The notes below the pieces were generated by a model. It was not told where the DNA came from. It saw only the letters and a list, made by a program, of their open reading frames with translations, and searched no databases. Source: Lingula anatina (taxonomy: Eukaryota; Brachiopoda; Lingulata; Lingulida; Lingulidae). Taken from it: a stretch of DNA of 35,834 nt. The stretch spans positions 278,762 to 314,595 of the forward strand of contig NW_019776113.1 of assembly GCF_001039355.2 (NCBI RefSeq). Direction: 5' to 3'. This document shows, in pieces, positions 1 through 10,732 of the stretch. The number at the start of each line of letters is the position of its first letter. Position 1 is the stretch's first letter. The translations under genes and the position numbers were made by a program.

Positions 1-3000
1 AAATCATATAGGGGCGAGTCTGACAATGGTAAAGACATGCATTAAAATTCACCTCTAGTTCGTGATAACGGATTCATCCGAGGAAAAGATTTCAAGATCT
101 CCACGTTGATAGCGCTCGGGGCCTCCTTCCCTGGAGAAAACAGGTGGCCCACGCAATAGCGCACCGAGTACACGCTAAATGGGCGATGTGATGCATTGGA
201 ATTGCCTATAATAAAATCACCCGCGTTTCTCACGTGTGACAAGTTCAACCAAGCGTATCATTGCTATATCTAACATTCTTGTCATTATCATTAAGTTAAT
301 GCGTCGTCCTCAGAGCATATCGTTCATGGGACTGGTCATAGGAGAGTTGCACCTTTTAATAGCCTGTTTAATGAACGGAAATAAGCACGGACGAGAAGAA
401 ATCATTATTATTAAGGTGTTCTAAGCGGCCGTACCGCCGCCCGCACAGCTAGGTAAGTGCATAGCATCAGAAGAAATTAAAGCACGGCAGTGCTTGAAGA
501 ACGTTAGAGGCGGAAGCTTAGTGTTAAAGTAGATATTAAGGCACTTCAGTGTTCTTTATCGTTTGTACCGTGTAAACGAACCAAGAACAGTGGAGAGAAT
601 AGCAGTTATTAGGATACGATTTACAGCATGAAAATACCGAGTCAGACTAGTCGGGAACGGGGAACTGTTTGAAAGAGGTATTCAGAAAAGTTGTTATCCA
701 CTGAAAGGAGTAAATTAACTCGTGTCAGAATCATTTTGCGGTCCACAGCCATAAACACCTGTTTTAACAACTACTACCTCCAGCAAAGAAAGACAAGAAC
801 ACTGCAGACTTGAAGTTTGTTTGGAATTTACACCGTGGACGAGACATCTCTTCGGTTGTTCGAGACACGACTTGGTAAGTGGGATTTTAATGTTTTTGCA
901 CATGTGTTTAAGCTGTGAGTGGATTGTGTTAATGAAAACATTGAAAGCAGTACATTTTTCATTGTGAACTCTAGAATACATCCAACTAGGCATTAAAATG
1001 ATTGCGCTGTTTTTATCTGGCGTTTAATATGCGCTTGATTATTGTGCCTAATATCCCCGAGTGATCACAGGAGAATCGGGAAATTGAAGTTTATTATATT
1101 AAACACTAATAGATTGTTTTTTAGATTAAGTCAATATATTCTTTCGCGCCTTATCAGGGAAGCGGTTACATTTTGTCTAGAAATTAGTGTAATGATAATC
1201 GAGGAACGTCTGTTTATTTGTCAATTTTTTTAGAGTGTTTTTGGTGTGTGTGGTTTCTAATCGGGCGACATCGTAGCGACCCGAGCATGTAATAGACTTG
1301 CCGCTCATCGTCGATACTAATACGCCCTGGCCAAACTAAAACCATCCCGAAAGAAGGTCTTGAACTCTAGGTTTCGTAACATGGGCCCGGGACCTTGCTG
1401 CGCTTGCAGTTAGCTAACTCATACATATGAACCGAGGCTTAATGACCTGTGTACCCATGAGAGTGACTTCTAAGCTATGAGAATAGTCGAGACACTCGTT
1501 CACATTGTCACACGATGAGTGTGATGCCGTTGTCAGAGAAGCATCGGCGATTGATGTGAAACATTCTGTTACCCAATACGCTGATCTTTTATTGTTGGCT
1601 GCACGCTTCTTGTTCATCTAGTGTGGATACGTGTGAGGTAATGCAAGCGGTTAGCGAGAGGTGTTCATGTTCATGGCATATTTCCTGAAAACACCTTCAA
1701 AAACGAACCGAAGATGTTGAGGTGTGTACTGTTGTAAATACGTTGTGAATATTTACGTTTTTCACGTAAGGAACCGGTATTAATTTTTTTCTTTTTCTTT
1801 TTCTTTTTGCCGATTTGTTTGAATAGAATTTTTAGGAATGGAAAGGAGGCTTGTAGTACGGCCCACCTAGTACACCAATAAATTCCATTGGAAAGTATTA
1901 GCATAGCAGAATGCTAGAGAGAAAATGAAGTGTCCTATCAGCTATCGGTCGCTGATGTTTGCTAAATTTTGGACATGGCAGGTATAAAGCTGCATTCACA
2001 CCCGGGACCATATTAAACAGGCGAGCGACTTAAAACCTCCATTAGTCGTCATCAGACGGCCGTTAGACACAACGGTTGTGTTCTTAAACATGGTTATTTT
2101 TAGCAGGAAAACATTCTGAATAACGATGGTGAGGGAAACCCAGAGAGTAGGTAAGAACAGACGTAACGTTATTCGTTACATGTATGTGTGCCGTAGAACA
2201 ATAACAGTTGTTAGGTATTAATCAAGAGCGAGCTAAAACTGCTAGGCACGCGCGGTTATGTAGGTTTTGTCCTTTTTTATGAAAACTTGTTAGCCTACTG
2301 GCACCTTGATTGTCTTGAATGACTCTATGCGACATTCTCAAGAAAGCAACCTGAATCGGGACAAAACTGGAGTTTCCATCGCGCACGCTTTCATCACTAA
2401 TATGTAAATATAGAAGACTTCATGTCTTTTGACCGAACGATGTGATATCTCTCTCCGAGGACACGGAGCTTGATAAAGTGGCCTTATATTTCACTTAATA
2501 ATTGATTAATTTATTGAACTCCTCTTTAGTTTTATCACAATGTTATCGCGGAGAATGTGCTGTCCTCCTAATCCGAATGTTAGTATACTCTCAGGAGTAC
2601 AGGAGAGACCTTTAGATACAATACAGATTGCGTTGAACCCATGCTACTAGTAAAGATGACATTTGCTCGTCTTTTACGTCTTATTAGATTTAATTCACTT
2701 TATTTTCTGAGTTTTCCATGTCAACGTTCTGTGATCACTGTTACTTTTTAGACGTGCGACCAAATTATAATGCCATGTTCAAAGCGCCCTCTCCACTGAA
2801 GAAAAATTTAGAAGAAAATTTATATCTGGCTGAGGTTGTTTTTTTTTTCTGTTACGTGGGTTTACTTTCTTTTCTGTTTGTATACTCGCAATGATTTGTG
2901 ATTTCTTTAATAACTTAATGACCAACACACGAACCCGTGTTATAATAAAGATAAAAAATGGCCAATTGCACCAGTGGCCCGTCATGTTTTATGTAAGTTT

Positions 3001-4847
3001 TGAGAAATAGAGGGGGAAACCGGCAAAATGGAAAGGTTTCTTTATAGCTGGCTGTTTCTACAAAGCACTGTTTACATTATTGTATGACTTTGTTTCCCAT
3101 ACTGGATATTGTTCTTCACAAAGTTTTAACTTTGAGACGACATGTTCTGATAAAGATAATCAGTTTTTACATGCATTATGCATGGTGTCACTCAGTATCA
3201 CCAGGTGCTTTATTATATTACTCAACCGGTAAGACAGGACATGCAAAAACCCGCAAGGAGAAATATAGCCACGTAATATTATCACTCAACAGTAATGGTC
3301 TGGATTTTTGGTTTCGTTTCTTCCTTGTTCTTCCAACAGAATTCCCGAGGAACCAATAATTTTACGGCGTAGAGCGGGTTGAAGGGTTTAATTGGCAGTT
3401 GGCGCAGCTATCACCGATCCTCATAGTGGCGGCTTATCAGTCACAACGCACACACTGGATCCGTGCGTGGTCTTTGTTACTCATTTACTCATTTACTCTC
3501 TTTCTCACTTGCTTTACTGCAATTTCAGGTCGAAGCAAAACAAACAAATTTCCTGAAAGCTAAACTGTCAGTTTTTATAAAAGAACTCTTGTCCGTTCCC
3601 CTCGAAATATTCTACCCGTCCCCAAACCAATGTATGAACTCCTATCAACGATATAGCACGTCGATGATTCAGCCCTTGGTCGCTCAGCCCTTGCTTAATT
3701 AAAGCCAACAAAATTGGACGACTGTATGTGAATTACAAGGCGTGATTTATATCAATAAGGGCATAGTTGAAAATGTTGGCAAGGATTTCATTAAAATGTT
3801 GCACATTAAATCCCGGCTACGAATGGCCCATAATAATAGAAATGGTCGTGTTGCATGGCTACTACCACTGGAAGCTGTTTACATACGATATGACAGGCGA
3901 TTAACAACCGAAAAGGGCCTTGGGTTTAAAAAACTGCGAAGAAAGTACTAATGATATGTTCTTCTTAACATTAATTGCATTAAGGTCAGAAACTGAACGT
4001 GCTCAAATTACTTAAAGAACCTGAGGTTTTGTGTTTTCAATAGAGTACCAAGTGTAAATCTCTGTGCATGTTGATGTGAGGTACGTGTTTGAACAATTGT
4101 TGAAATAGCATTATGTTTTCTGTAGCTTCCAGTCTTCGTGAAGCCAGTTTGTCTTCGTTAATATGGAAATATTTCGTTCAATCTGCAATGAGAAAGCTAG
4201 AAAAAACTAGATCGAGCGCCTCCTTAGAGGTTTAGATGACGTTTACTGGGACCGGTACTGCAGGTAGTTCATTAATGTAGGCGTAATATCTTCATTTAAA
4301 AAGCGAAGCACCAATTTGGGCTAGGCACACTACGACTCCTACCAGTCCTTGAAGCGTTTCACATTTCTGGGTTACGTAGGTGCATTTCCCAGAATACCTG
4401 AACAGGTATTGGGTAATTAAGCAAACTAACACGCTAATGCTTTAAATAGATACATATCCATCAGAGGTTTATTGTTTTAAGGCAGACAAAGTTACTCTCC
4501 CAGTGCATGTTAGCAACGGCTAATTTTAGGGTTGTTTTGATCGAAAACCTGGCACACATGGTCCACCTTCCTGATTACTGAGAAAAAAATGACATTATGT
4601 GCACAAGTGCCATAACTAGAACTTGTATTATCGTTTTATCTTTCCGGTAATGTTGTTGGTAAGGTAATAGCAAACAACATACCTACATTTACCCAGAACT
4701 CGGTATAAATTGAAGAATTGTTGAACTGATGGACATGCCGTCACACCTGGCGGGAATATAAATAACGAAGAAAGGAGTGTCAGACAAGCATCAAAAATGG
4801 ACGATTTCTTTTTGAATGGATTATAGGGTACCTTTTTGCGACAAAAA
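1..4847. other. Unassigned CpG-richer sequence, no recognisable gene
   Basis: No open frame here has a protein signature I recognise, and the longest (about 90 codons) look random. CpG is clearly more frequent than in 5.4-10.7 kb, most visibly in the first 2.7 kb. Two strong splice-donor-like GGTAAGTG strings lie near 451 and 872 on the plus strand, so part of this stretch could be an untranslated first exon, but nothing confirms it. The stretch ends at a single N (4848), which may be a scaffold join. Confidence 0.4.
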
Positions 4848-4848
4848 N
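4848..4848. other. Single-N assembly join
   Basis: One ambiguous base between runs of A and TTAATTAATT. Similar lone Ns occur at 17503 and 31250. The one at 17503 clearly joins two non-contiguous pieces, so linkage across this one should also be treated cautiously. Confidence 0.6.
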
Positions 4849-5124
4849 TTAATTAATTCCTCAAAACATCTAAAACAAGACAATTTAGTGATACATAAGA
4901 TGTAAAAAAATTACGTAAATACCCTAAAATGCACCAAATTGCACCTCGATTGAAAAAATTTTCCGGGGGAGCTTGGTGATAGAGATTACTCTAAATAGTT
5001 AAAATATGTTAAACTATGTGTATAAAATCAAAGGTAAATTTGTCTAGATATTGTGTTTTTTTTAGATTTAATAGTCAAAACATAATTTTTCCAGATTGGA
5101 ATATAATTTAAAATTGCCATTGAT

Positions 5125-5280
5125 AAAATTTTCCGGGGGGCACAGTTATTCCGCTAGGCACTGTTATTAAATATCGGGAAATTTTCCAGGGGGCACAGTT
5201 ATTCCGCTAGGCACTGTTATTAATTTTGGAAAGTTTTCCGGGGGGCACTGTTATTCCGGTAGGCACTCTTATTCGGCACT
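5125..5280. repeat. 52-53 bp tandem repeat, three copies
   Basis: Three head-to-tail units each carry TTTTCC followed by a run of five or six G, then CAC(A/T)GTTATTCCG and TAGGCACT. The TTTTCC landmarks are at 5129, 5182 and 5234, giving periods of 53 and 52. A lone TTTTCCGGGGGA near 4960 looks like a detached partial unit. No coding role is seen. Confidence 0.85.
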
Positions 5281-6149
5281 TCAGAGTATAGTAACTTATA
5301 GTAAATGGCTCGCGCTGCCAGTAATTACGCCGCGGGATATTCAGGTCACAGACCATGATCATAAGACATACCGCGAATAGAAAATAGAATTTAGAAAATA
5401 GACATTGCATGTGAACAAAGCCTTAATAACCAAAGTATAATTCTAAAGCACCTGCTGACCAGCAAGCTAACCTTGATTGTGGGTAACTGATTGCAATTTG
5501 TCAGAGTTGATTGCTTGTTCACTTGCTTGTCCCATCACAACAGGATCTAATACAATAAACATTCCAACAAGCAGAATCAAATATGTAGTAGTCTAAATGG
5601 TGACTTGTGTAAATGACTTTCTGGCCAAAAGTGGGCACCACTAACAAGCATGGGGTATAGAATTGAGACAGGAGAAGTTAAGGTATCTTCTAAACTGTGA
5701 GATCATATATATGTCACTCTCAGCTTACTCTTTAGAGCAAAATTTTCATTTTGGACAAATTTCAAAATATTTCATTTCTATCAAATTTTTGAAGGAAAGG
5801 TGCCAAAAAAGTATAAAATGATTTGTCCAGTAGGGAAACCAGTGCAAGCGATAGTGGCCAAGGAAGCAAAGCAAGTTTTTCACAGGTTTGAGTAAATCAC
5901 AAATGATTATCATTTTATCCTTATCTTTGAAATAACAATCCTACTTAGATCTTTATTTTTTCAAAGGTGGATTAGGCCAAAAGATGAAGAAAATTTCCCA
6001 TGCAATCAGATTGTGATTGATTTTTACACCGATTTAGCAGGAAATACTAACATATCAACGCAAATATATAGCCACGTTATTTTTTTGAAAACCTTTTTGG
6101 TAAAACAGGTTATTCATTTTCTTGTTTAAAGGTGGCAAAAGTAAATTAT

Positions 6150-6530
6150 TTCTCAAGAGACATTTAAGGGATAATAACTCTTCGTTTTGGCCAAAAAATG
6201 AATTTTCCTGGAGTAAACAACAATTTTCCCATACTTACCAATGGTTATTGAATCCATTTTTACATTCGAAGTTAGTCCCTGTTTTTTTTTTTTTTTCTGT
6301 AAAGTTTGGTTTTTTTGTTAAAATCTCTTAAGAGATTATAACAGAGTATAGACATCAATGGAGGTCACGTGGTCTGAAGACAAGCTCATATATCAGAATA
6401 ATAGCTATAACTGCCCTTTTTGTGGTAAAACAGAATATATTATATTTGTATGAGTTATTCAAAATGTTTTATTTGTGAAATATAGATCTCATGCGAAGAG
6501 TTATTATCCCTTTAAGTGAGATATATGATT
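6150..6530. mobile_element. Possible MITE-like element with imperfect terminal inverted repeats
   Basis: AAGGGATAATAACTCTTCG (about 6169-6187) reappears inverted as CGAAGAGTTATTATCCCTT at about 6494-6512. Weaker inverted similarity extends outward on both sides. There is no open frame between the arms. The arm motif resembles, from memory, short repeats common in mollusc genomes; that resemblance is not verified here. No target-site duplication was established. Confidence 0.4.
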
Positions 6531-6972
6531 AAGAGCCAAAACATCATGTCTCCCACATAAAATATTTGGTTCCTTTGAAAACAATTCACTTTTTAGCAGT
6601 GCATGTGTCTTTCACATCTTGTGATTTATATATTTTTTAAATGACAATTTGTGAAGACCACTGTAAAAAATCATAAAAACGTGTTAGCAAAGAATCTGCA
6701 TTAACAAGAAATTTGGAAGAACAATATCATAGTACTGTGCACAAACTAACTGAGATTTTATGAAAGCAAAGTGCATATAAAATTCTGAAATGCTTACAAA
6801 CATTATATCTTCTTCATCAACCACTTCAATAACATCATCAACCTTTAATAAAGTTTTAAACCTGAAGTATCATTACTCTGCATAATTGCAAGAGAAACAT
6901 GCAACTATCTTTGAGTTATCCCTCTCCCCCACCCCCCTCAAAAAAGAAAAAAAAAATAAAAGAAATCTTGTG

Positions 6973-7075
6973 TATTGATGCTTAAAGAATAAATTGTTTC
7001 TAAATAGGGATAAACTGATTTATAGGTAAAAAACAAGTATCTTTAGAAACAATTCATTCTTAATATCTATTGTCA
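6973..7075. repeat. Foldback (hairpin) sequence
   Basis: Arms 6982-7004 and 7042-7064 are inverted copies with few mismatches (core AATTGTTTCTAAA against TTTAGAAACAATT). The match continues more weakly to about 6973 and 7075, around a spacer of about 37 bases. It lies near the WDR59 locus in non-coding DNA and is probably a small foldback element remnant. Confidence 0.7.
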
Positions 7076-7685
7076 AAATATGCATGATCTGATTAGAACC
7101 AACAGTTTCTCAAAAGTAATGAAAGTAATTTACCCAGGAAAAATTTTATTGAGATGGGTTAAGGAAGTCCTTTATCACTGGGTTGAGAGAGAGTGTAGGT
7201 TTAATGGGAAATATGACTTCAAACACAAGCGGCCCAAACATACGTAACCCAATAATGGATTTTTCATAAAATATATGATCACATAAAACACTAATGGCAG
7301 TTTGGTATATAAATATATTCACTGTGGGTGTGTCAAAAAGCAAGTTAAAGATATTTGATACCATATAAGGTATATCTTTTTAGGTCTTATAAATCAGTCT
7401 TTTCTTTTTATAAATAAATGTTTTTATGAATAACTTGTTAAACTAAACTAAAATTAAATATTTAGTGAAATATATCTATATACAGCGAACAACATTGTAT
7501 ATAATCATAATCTAAAAAGTATAGTGATGACTTTTAAAAATTCAATTTTAAATACAAACAAGAATTTTTAATAAGAGAACTGAGAAACAAGGCTCAATTA
7601 TAACGATTTTGTAATACTGTACGCATATTGTAACAAATATTATTGCTGTACCATAAACAAGATAAAACAATATTTCTTCACTTAC

Positions 7686-7836
7686 ATTGGCACAAGAAAT
7701 GTCTGAGGTGGACCTCTGTATTCTATTCAGTGCTGAGGCTAGATTGACAACTTGCTGAGCGTCCTCCTTGGGGCCAAATGCACAGCACAACATGGCCAGG
7801 GTCTGCACATCACACAGCGAGCTGTAGTGGTCTATC
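7686..7836 (-). CDS. WDR59: WDR59 exon (151 bp), last one seen
   Basis: Acceptor CTCCAG|G, donor AAT|GTAAGTG. It encodes IDHYSSLCDVQTLAMLCCAF and then a less familiar linker ending SDISCAN, in phase 0. The donor shows that more coding sequence should follow, yet I find none of it at lower coordinates. Confidence 0.88.
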
Positions 7837-10732
7837 CTGGAGACAGGAGATAATAATAATAATAATACGTTTAAGTCTAAAATCCATTAAAAAATATTCA
7901 GTAGACTTAACCTAAAAAACAAGTCCTTGAAACATAATTACCAAGATATTTAAAAAAGACAACAAAAAGCACAGTTCTTCAATGGTGTAGAAGAAATACA
8001 AAATAAAACTAGTTTGTGCGCGCGCATACACACACTGCTCTCTCTCACACATCAAACAGGCGTTTCCTTCGGAATAACAACACTGAAAATCTAAGATGTT
8101 AGAAGTTTGCAAGATCAGTTTGAATTTGTTCATCTGTGAATAATCTACAAAAATACAATTCTTTAAGAACATGGACAGAAGTCCTGCCAGCCAGACACTG
8201 GTCACTTACAAAGAGTCTATGAGCTGACCCCCAAATGGACTGACTGCCCAGGGGGGCTCAGAATCTGGGTTCTGGTTGGGAACCAAACTGGAACTAGAGA
8301 CCAGGGAGACCAGCTGCCACATCTGAAATAAATAAATAAATTAATAAATAAATAAATAAATAAATAGTGCTTAAAATGTAACTGAATCACACTTTTTCTA
8401 AAATAATTGTTTATAATTACAAATGACATAGAAATATCTTTAAACAACAGTATCTTTCTCCAAAGCAAACAAATACAAGAATAAATATTTCTTGTCTGTT
8501 AATAAAAAAATACAATTTCTTTTAAAAAAAACAAAAAGACTGAAATTAATTAGATCTTCCACACTTTTTAGGACTTCCACACTTTTTAGGATCTAAATGT
8601 ATTTATCAGAAATTATATTTACCTGCACAAGGTCTCTCCTTCCCACCGCAGCAGCTGCAGCAGCATTTTTATTGCACATATTACATATGTCTTCTGTGTC
8701 TAACCTAGAACATGACAATACACATCAGGGTTAGAGACTTAAATCGAGAACTGCTTGTTCTTTAACATCAATCATATCTGTTGCCAGTCAGTGAGAGAGT
8801 TCTGATCTTGGTCACACCTGTCCTGGAGGAGTTTTGTTGACCTTTGCCAGAAGAACTGACAGATTTACCATATTTATTGCTTCATAAACTAAAAAATGTG
8901 GGAAAAGCAAAATAATGAAAGAAATTATTATTTTGTACTGATCCATAAAGCAGTACACAGGTCCCAGTAATTATCACATCATGCCACCAGATTCTGGATG
9001 ATCAAATCAGCAGATATGATGGATGAAGCAGTCCTCAAGCAAAGGTATTCATTCTATGTATCTGCACAAAACAAACTTGTCTTTCAGTGCTACTACCTGA
9101 CATCAAATGAGTCACCTGGACCTTTGTAAGAGAAACCACTTACACATAATTCTCAGCCAGCTGTCTGTGGATAGGCAAGAGAGAAGAGATGTTATAGATC
9201 ATCACAGGCTCTGAGCTTTTATCTTTTTGTTTCTTCTGAGGTGATCCTGGTACCCTGGCCTTCTGGTCACGCTTGCTGTCCCCCTGCTCTGTGAGGCGTG
9301 ATTTACTGCGGGCACGCTTCTTCTGTAATGACAAATAACAATATTAGAATTCTGGTCACGCTTGCTGTCCCCCTGCTCCGTGAGGCGGGACTTACTGCGG
9401 GCACGCTTCTTCTGTAATGACAAATACAAATATTAGATCTCTGGTTTAAAAATGAAGACACAACAGTTATTGTTAATTTCAGCCAGGTCTTTATTTACAA
9501 ACAGACCAATATCTTAAAACTTATAATATATTCAATTATTTATATTTTTATCCTGAATTGATTGGTTTTATTAATTTATTAATACAATCAACTACCTGTT
9601 GATTAATAATTACCTCAAAGTCCTTATTACTCACCCTACAGTCTTTATAAATGACCATGTAGTCTATATCGCTTACCTTAGGCCTGCAGTCTACATCACT
9701 CGATCACTCTAAAGTCTATATCACTCACCCTGAAGTCTATATCACTCACTCGCTCACTCAAAAAGTCTATATCACTCACCCTGTGGTCGATATCACCCAC
9801 CCTGCAGTCTACATCACTTACCCTGTGGTCTTTATTGGTATAATAACTACTGATGGACACACTGTTGTCTGTGGGGGGAGACCTGGCCAGACCAAACATC
9901 ATGTTAAATGATGGGTTGCTCTGAGGTGTCCTCACTGTCTGTGTGGGCAGGGCGTACGCAGACAGGGCAGACAGGGCTCTGAATGAAGAAATAGATTCAT
10001 TTCATATCTTTTATAACCCTAAAACGGGGATTTATTTAGTAAAATATTGACATGAAATACATGACAGAAAATTCTACCAGAGTAGTAGAAATTGTAAAGA
10101 AGCATATGGAGGTGATGACAGAATGTAAAAATACATTATTATCTGTGCTTAAAAATGATAAAATATGAAGAAAATAAAGACTTCTATGAAAATTTTGTGC
10201 TCATACTAAAGGTTTACCTTCACCCACCCACTCACCTGGGGGTTATTTCACTGGTCCTCTGTCGGTGCATGTGAGAGGGGCGGACAAAGCAGACTAGGTG
10301 ATCTGAGATAGAGACATGATAAAAAAATTCATTTCTAACAATTTTACGACTCCAAAATATCAAATTCACTAGAGTTCACCAAAGTCCACCAAACTAAACC
10401 CTATGAACTGAGAATGGAATGGAATGGAATGAATAATTTTTGCAAATGATTTTTCTTCTAAATCTTGAGAATCTTTTATAATCTATATTTAACAGTTTTC
10501 ATTATCAGAGAAGCAAAAGTGAAATTTTTTAACACTGGCTGATCTTGAATATCATGAATCAAAGCATACTGTAAGTAAATTACTCACCAGTTCCACAGAA
10601 TCTAGCACCAGAAGTTCTTGGGAAAGGAATATTGGCATCCTGCAGGCTGCCGTAGGAATAGATGGGAAGAAACTTCATTGGTCGTGGAGGCTGCTGCAGA
10701 TTGTACGGCATGTCAGTGTCTGGGGTGGTGCG
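7686..10732 (-). CDS. WDR59: WDR59, GATOR2 complex subunit (partial, seven exons)
   Basis: WDR59 is a subunit of GATOR2, which relays amino-acid sufficiency to mTORC1 at the lysosome. Seven minus-strand exons join as 10732-10588, 10302-10236, 9978-9822, 9322-9144, 8704-8623, 8322-8210 and 7836-7686. Each has GT-AG borders, and the codon phases chain without a break. The product carries segments I recognise from this family: PRTSGARFCG followed by LVCF.RP, ALSALSAY, VSISSYY, ISSLLPIHR, a Cys-Asn-Lys-Asn-poly-Ala stretch ending VGRRDLVQ, PPWAVSPFGGQLIDSL and DVQTLAMLC. These cover the linker and helical part between the RWD domain and the C-terminal zinc-binding RING. The WD40 propeller and RWD exons (beyond the gap at 10733) and the RING exons (below 7686) are not in the window. 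Introns are about 250-610 bases. The identity rests on remembered motifs, not a database search. Confidence 0.92.
7848..7866. repeat. (AAT)n microsatellite beside a WDR59 acceptor
   Basis: About five AAT units lie just intronic of the acceptor at 7837-7838. Confidence 0.8.
8210..8322 (-). CDS. WDR59: WDR59 exon (113 bp)
   Basis: Starts MWQLVSLVSSS and ends PPWAVSPFGGQLIDSL at TTT|GTAAGT, phase 0 in and phase 2 out. The acceptor lies directly against a (TTTA)n tract, which serves as its pyrimidine-rich region. Confidence 0.88.
8326..8366. repeat. (AAAT)n microsatellite forming an acceptor's pyrimidine tract
   Basis: About ten AAAT units with one interruption. On the minus strand this reads (ATTT)n running into TTTCAG at the WDR59 acceptor (8323-8324). 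Confidence 0.9.
8623..8704 (-). CDS. WDR59: WDR59 exon (82 bp) with short poly-Ala
   Basis: Acceptor TTCTAG|G, donor CAG|GTAAAT. It encodes LDTEDICNMCNKN, then six Ala and VGRRDLVQ. The GCN run is mixed-codon (GCT, GCA, GCG), so it is not a pure microsatellite. It leaves in phase 0. Confidence 0.88.
9144..9322 (-). CDS. WDR59: WDR59 exon (179 bp) with duplicated acceptor
   Basis: Acceptor CATTACAG|AAGAAG, donor TATGT|GTAAGT. It enters in phase 0 and leaves in phase 2. It encodes a Lys/Arg-rich start (KKRARSKSRL), then PVMIYNISSLLPIHRQLAEN, matching the family's I..I..LLP.H..L motif. The acceptor and first part of the exon are tandemly duplicated upstream. Only this proximal acceptor keeps the frame. 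Confidence 0.88.
9261..9438. repeat. 89-bp tandem duplication of exon start plus acceptor
   Basis: Copy A (9261-9349) overlaps the real WDR59 exon. Copy B (9350-9438) is its near-identical duplicate with only a handful of changes, so the event is fairly recent. Copy B carries its own CATTACAG acceptor (exon edge at 9411). One change in copy B creates GTAAGT where copy A has GTAAAT. Confidence 0.92.
9655..9830 (-). repeat. 21-bp minisatellite multiplying a splice donor
   Basis: About seven units are present. On the minus strand the consensus is CAGGGTGAGTGATATAGACT. Three consecutive units are 21 bp, and others are 25-30 bp. Most contain a donor-like GTGAGTG or GTAAGTG. The first unit overlaps the end of the WDR59 exon at 9822. 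Read in the exon frame, units add the heptad (R/H)VSDIDx until an in-frame stop near 9696. Confidence 0.85.
9822..9978 (-). CDS. WDR59: WDR59 exon (157 bp) with repeated donor region
   Basis: Begins after TTCAG with A to complete an Arg codon, then ALSALSAYALP, and ends VSISSYYTNKDHR at AGG|GTAAGTG in phase 0. The donor is the first unit of a 21-bp minisatellite that repeats donor-like sequence and stays open in this frame for several units, so longer alternative exon ends are possible. Confidence 0.88.
10236..10302 (-). CDS. WDR59: WDR59 exon (67 bp)
   Basis: Acceptor CTCAG|AT and donor CAG|GTGAGTG. The exon encodes HLVCFVRPSHMHRQRTSE and on to ITP, entering in phase 1 and leaving in phase 2. 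It continues directly from the ARFCGT of the previous exon. Confidence 0.88.
10588..10732 (-). CDS. WDR59: WDR59 exon, truncated by assembly gap
   Basis: The 5' part of the exon lies in the N gap. It reads from RTTPDTDMPY to ARFCGT and ends in phase 1 at the donor G|GTGAGT. The conserved PRTSGARFCG string anchors the family call. The next exon completes the split codon as Asp. Confidence 0.88.

Larger units (their letters stand above)
5281..7685. other. AT-rich sequence downstream of the last WDR59 exon seen
   Basis: This is the region where the 3' exons of minus-strand WDR59 would be expected. I find no frame encoding the cysteine/histidine-rich C-terminal RING region of that family. It holds A/T runs, a near-perfect foldback (6973-7075) and an imperfect inverted repeat (about 6150-6187 and 6494-6530). 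It may be a long intron containing transposon debris. Confidence 0.45.

Noticed and set aside
715-993. Minus-strand frame of 92 codons
   Set aside because: No recognisable domain, no splice context on that strand, and composition like the surrounding DNA.
2067-2081. ACACAACGGTTGTGT palindrome
   Set aside because: Short arms without a T-run or other context; expected by chance in a window this size.
7146-7364. Minus-strand frame considered as the missing WDR59 C-terminal exon
   Set aside because: It has no cysteine/histidine pattern of the RING region and no similarity I can recognise.
8564-8591. Short tandem copy of CTTCCACACTTTTTAGGA in a WDR59 intron
   Set aside because: A two-unit slippage product of 18 bp with no apparent function.
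10410-10435. (GGAAT)n-like run
   Set aside because: Only about four units within an intron; not evidence of satellite DNA.
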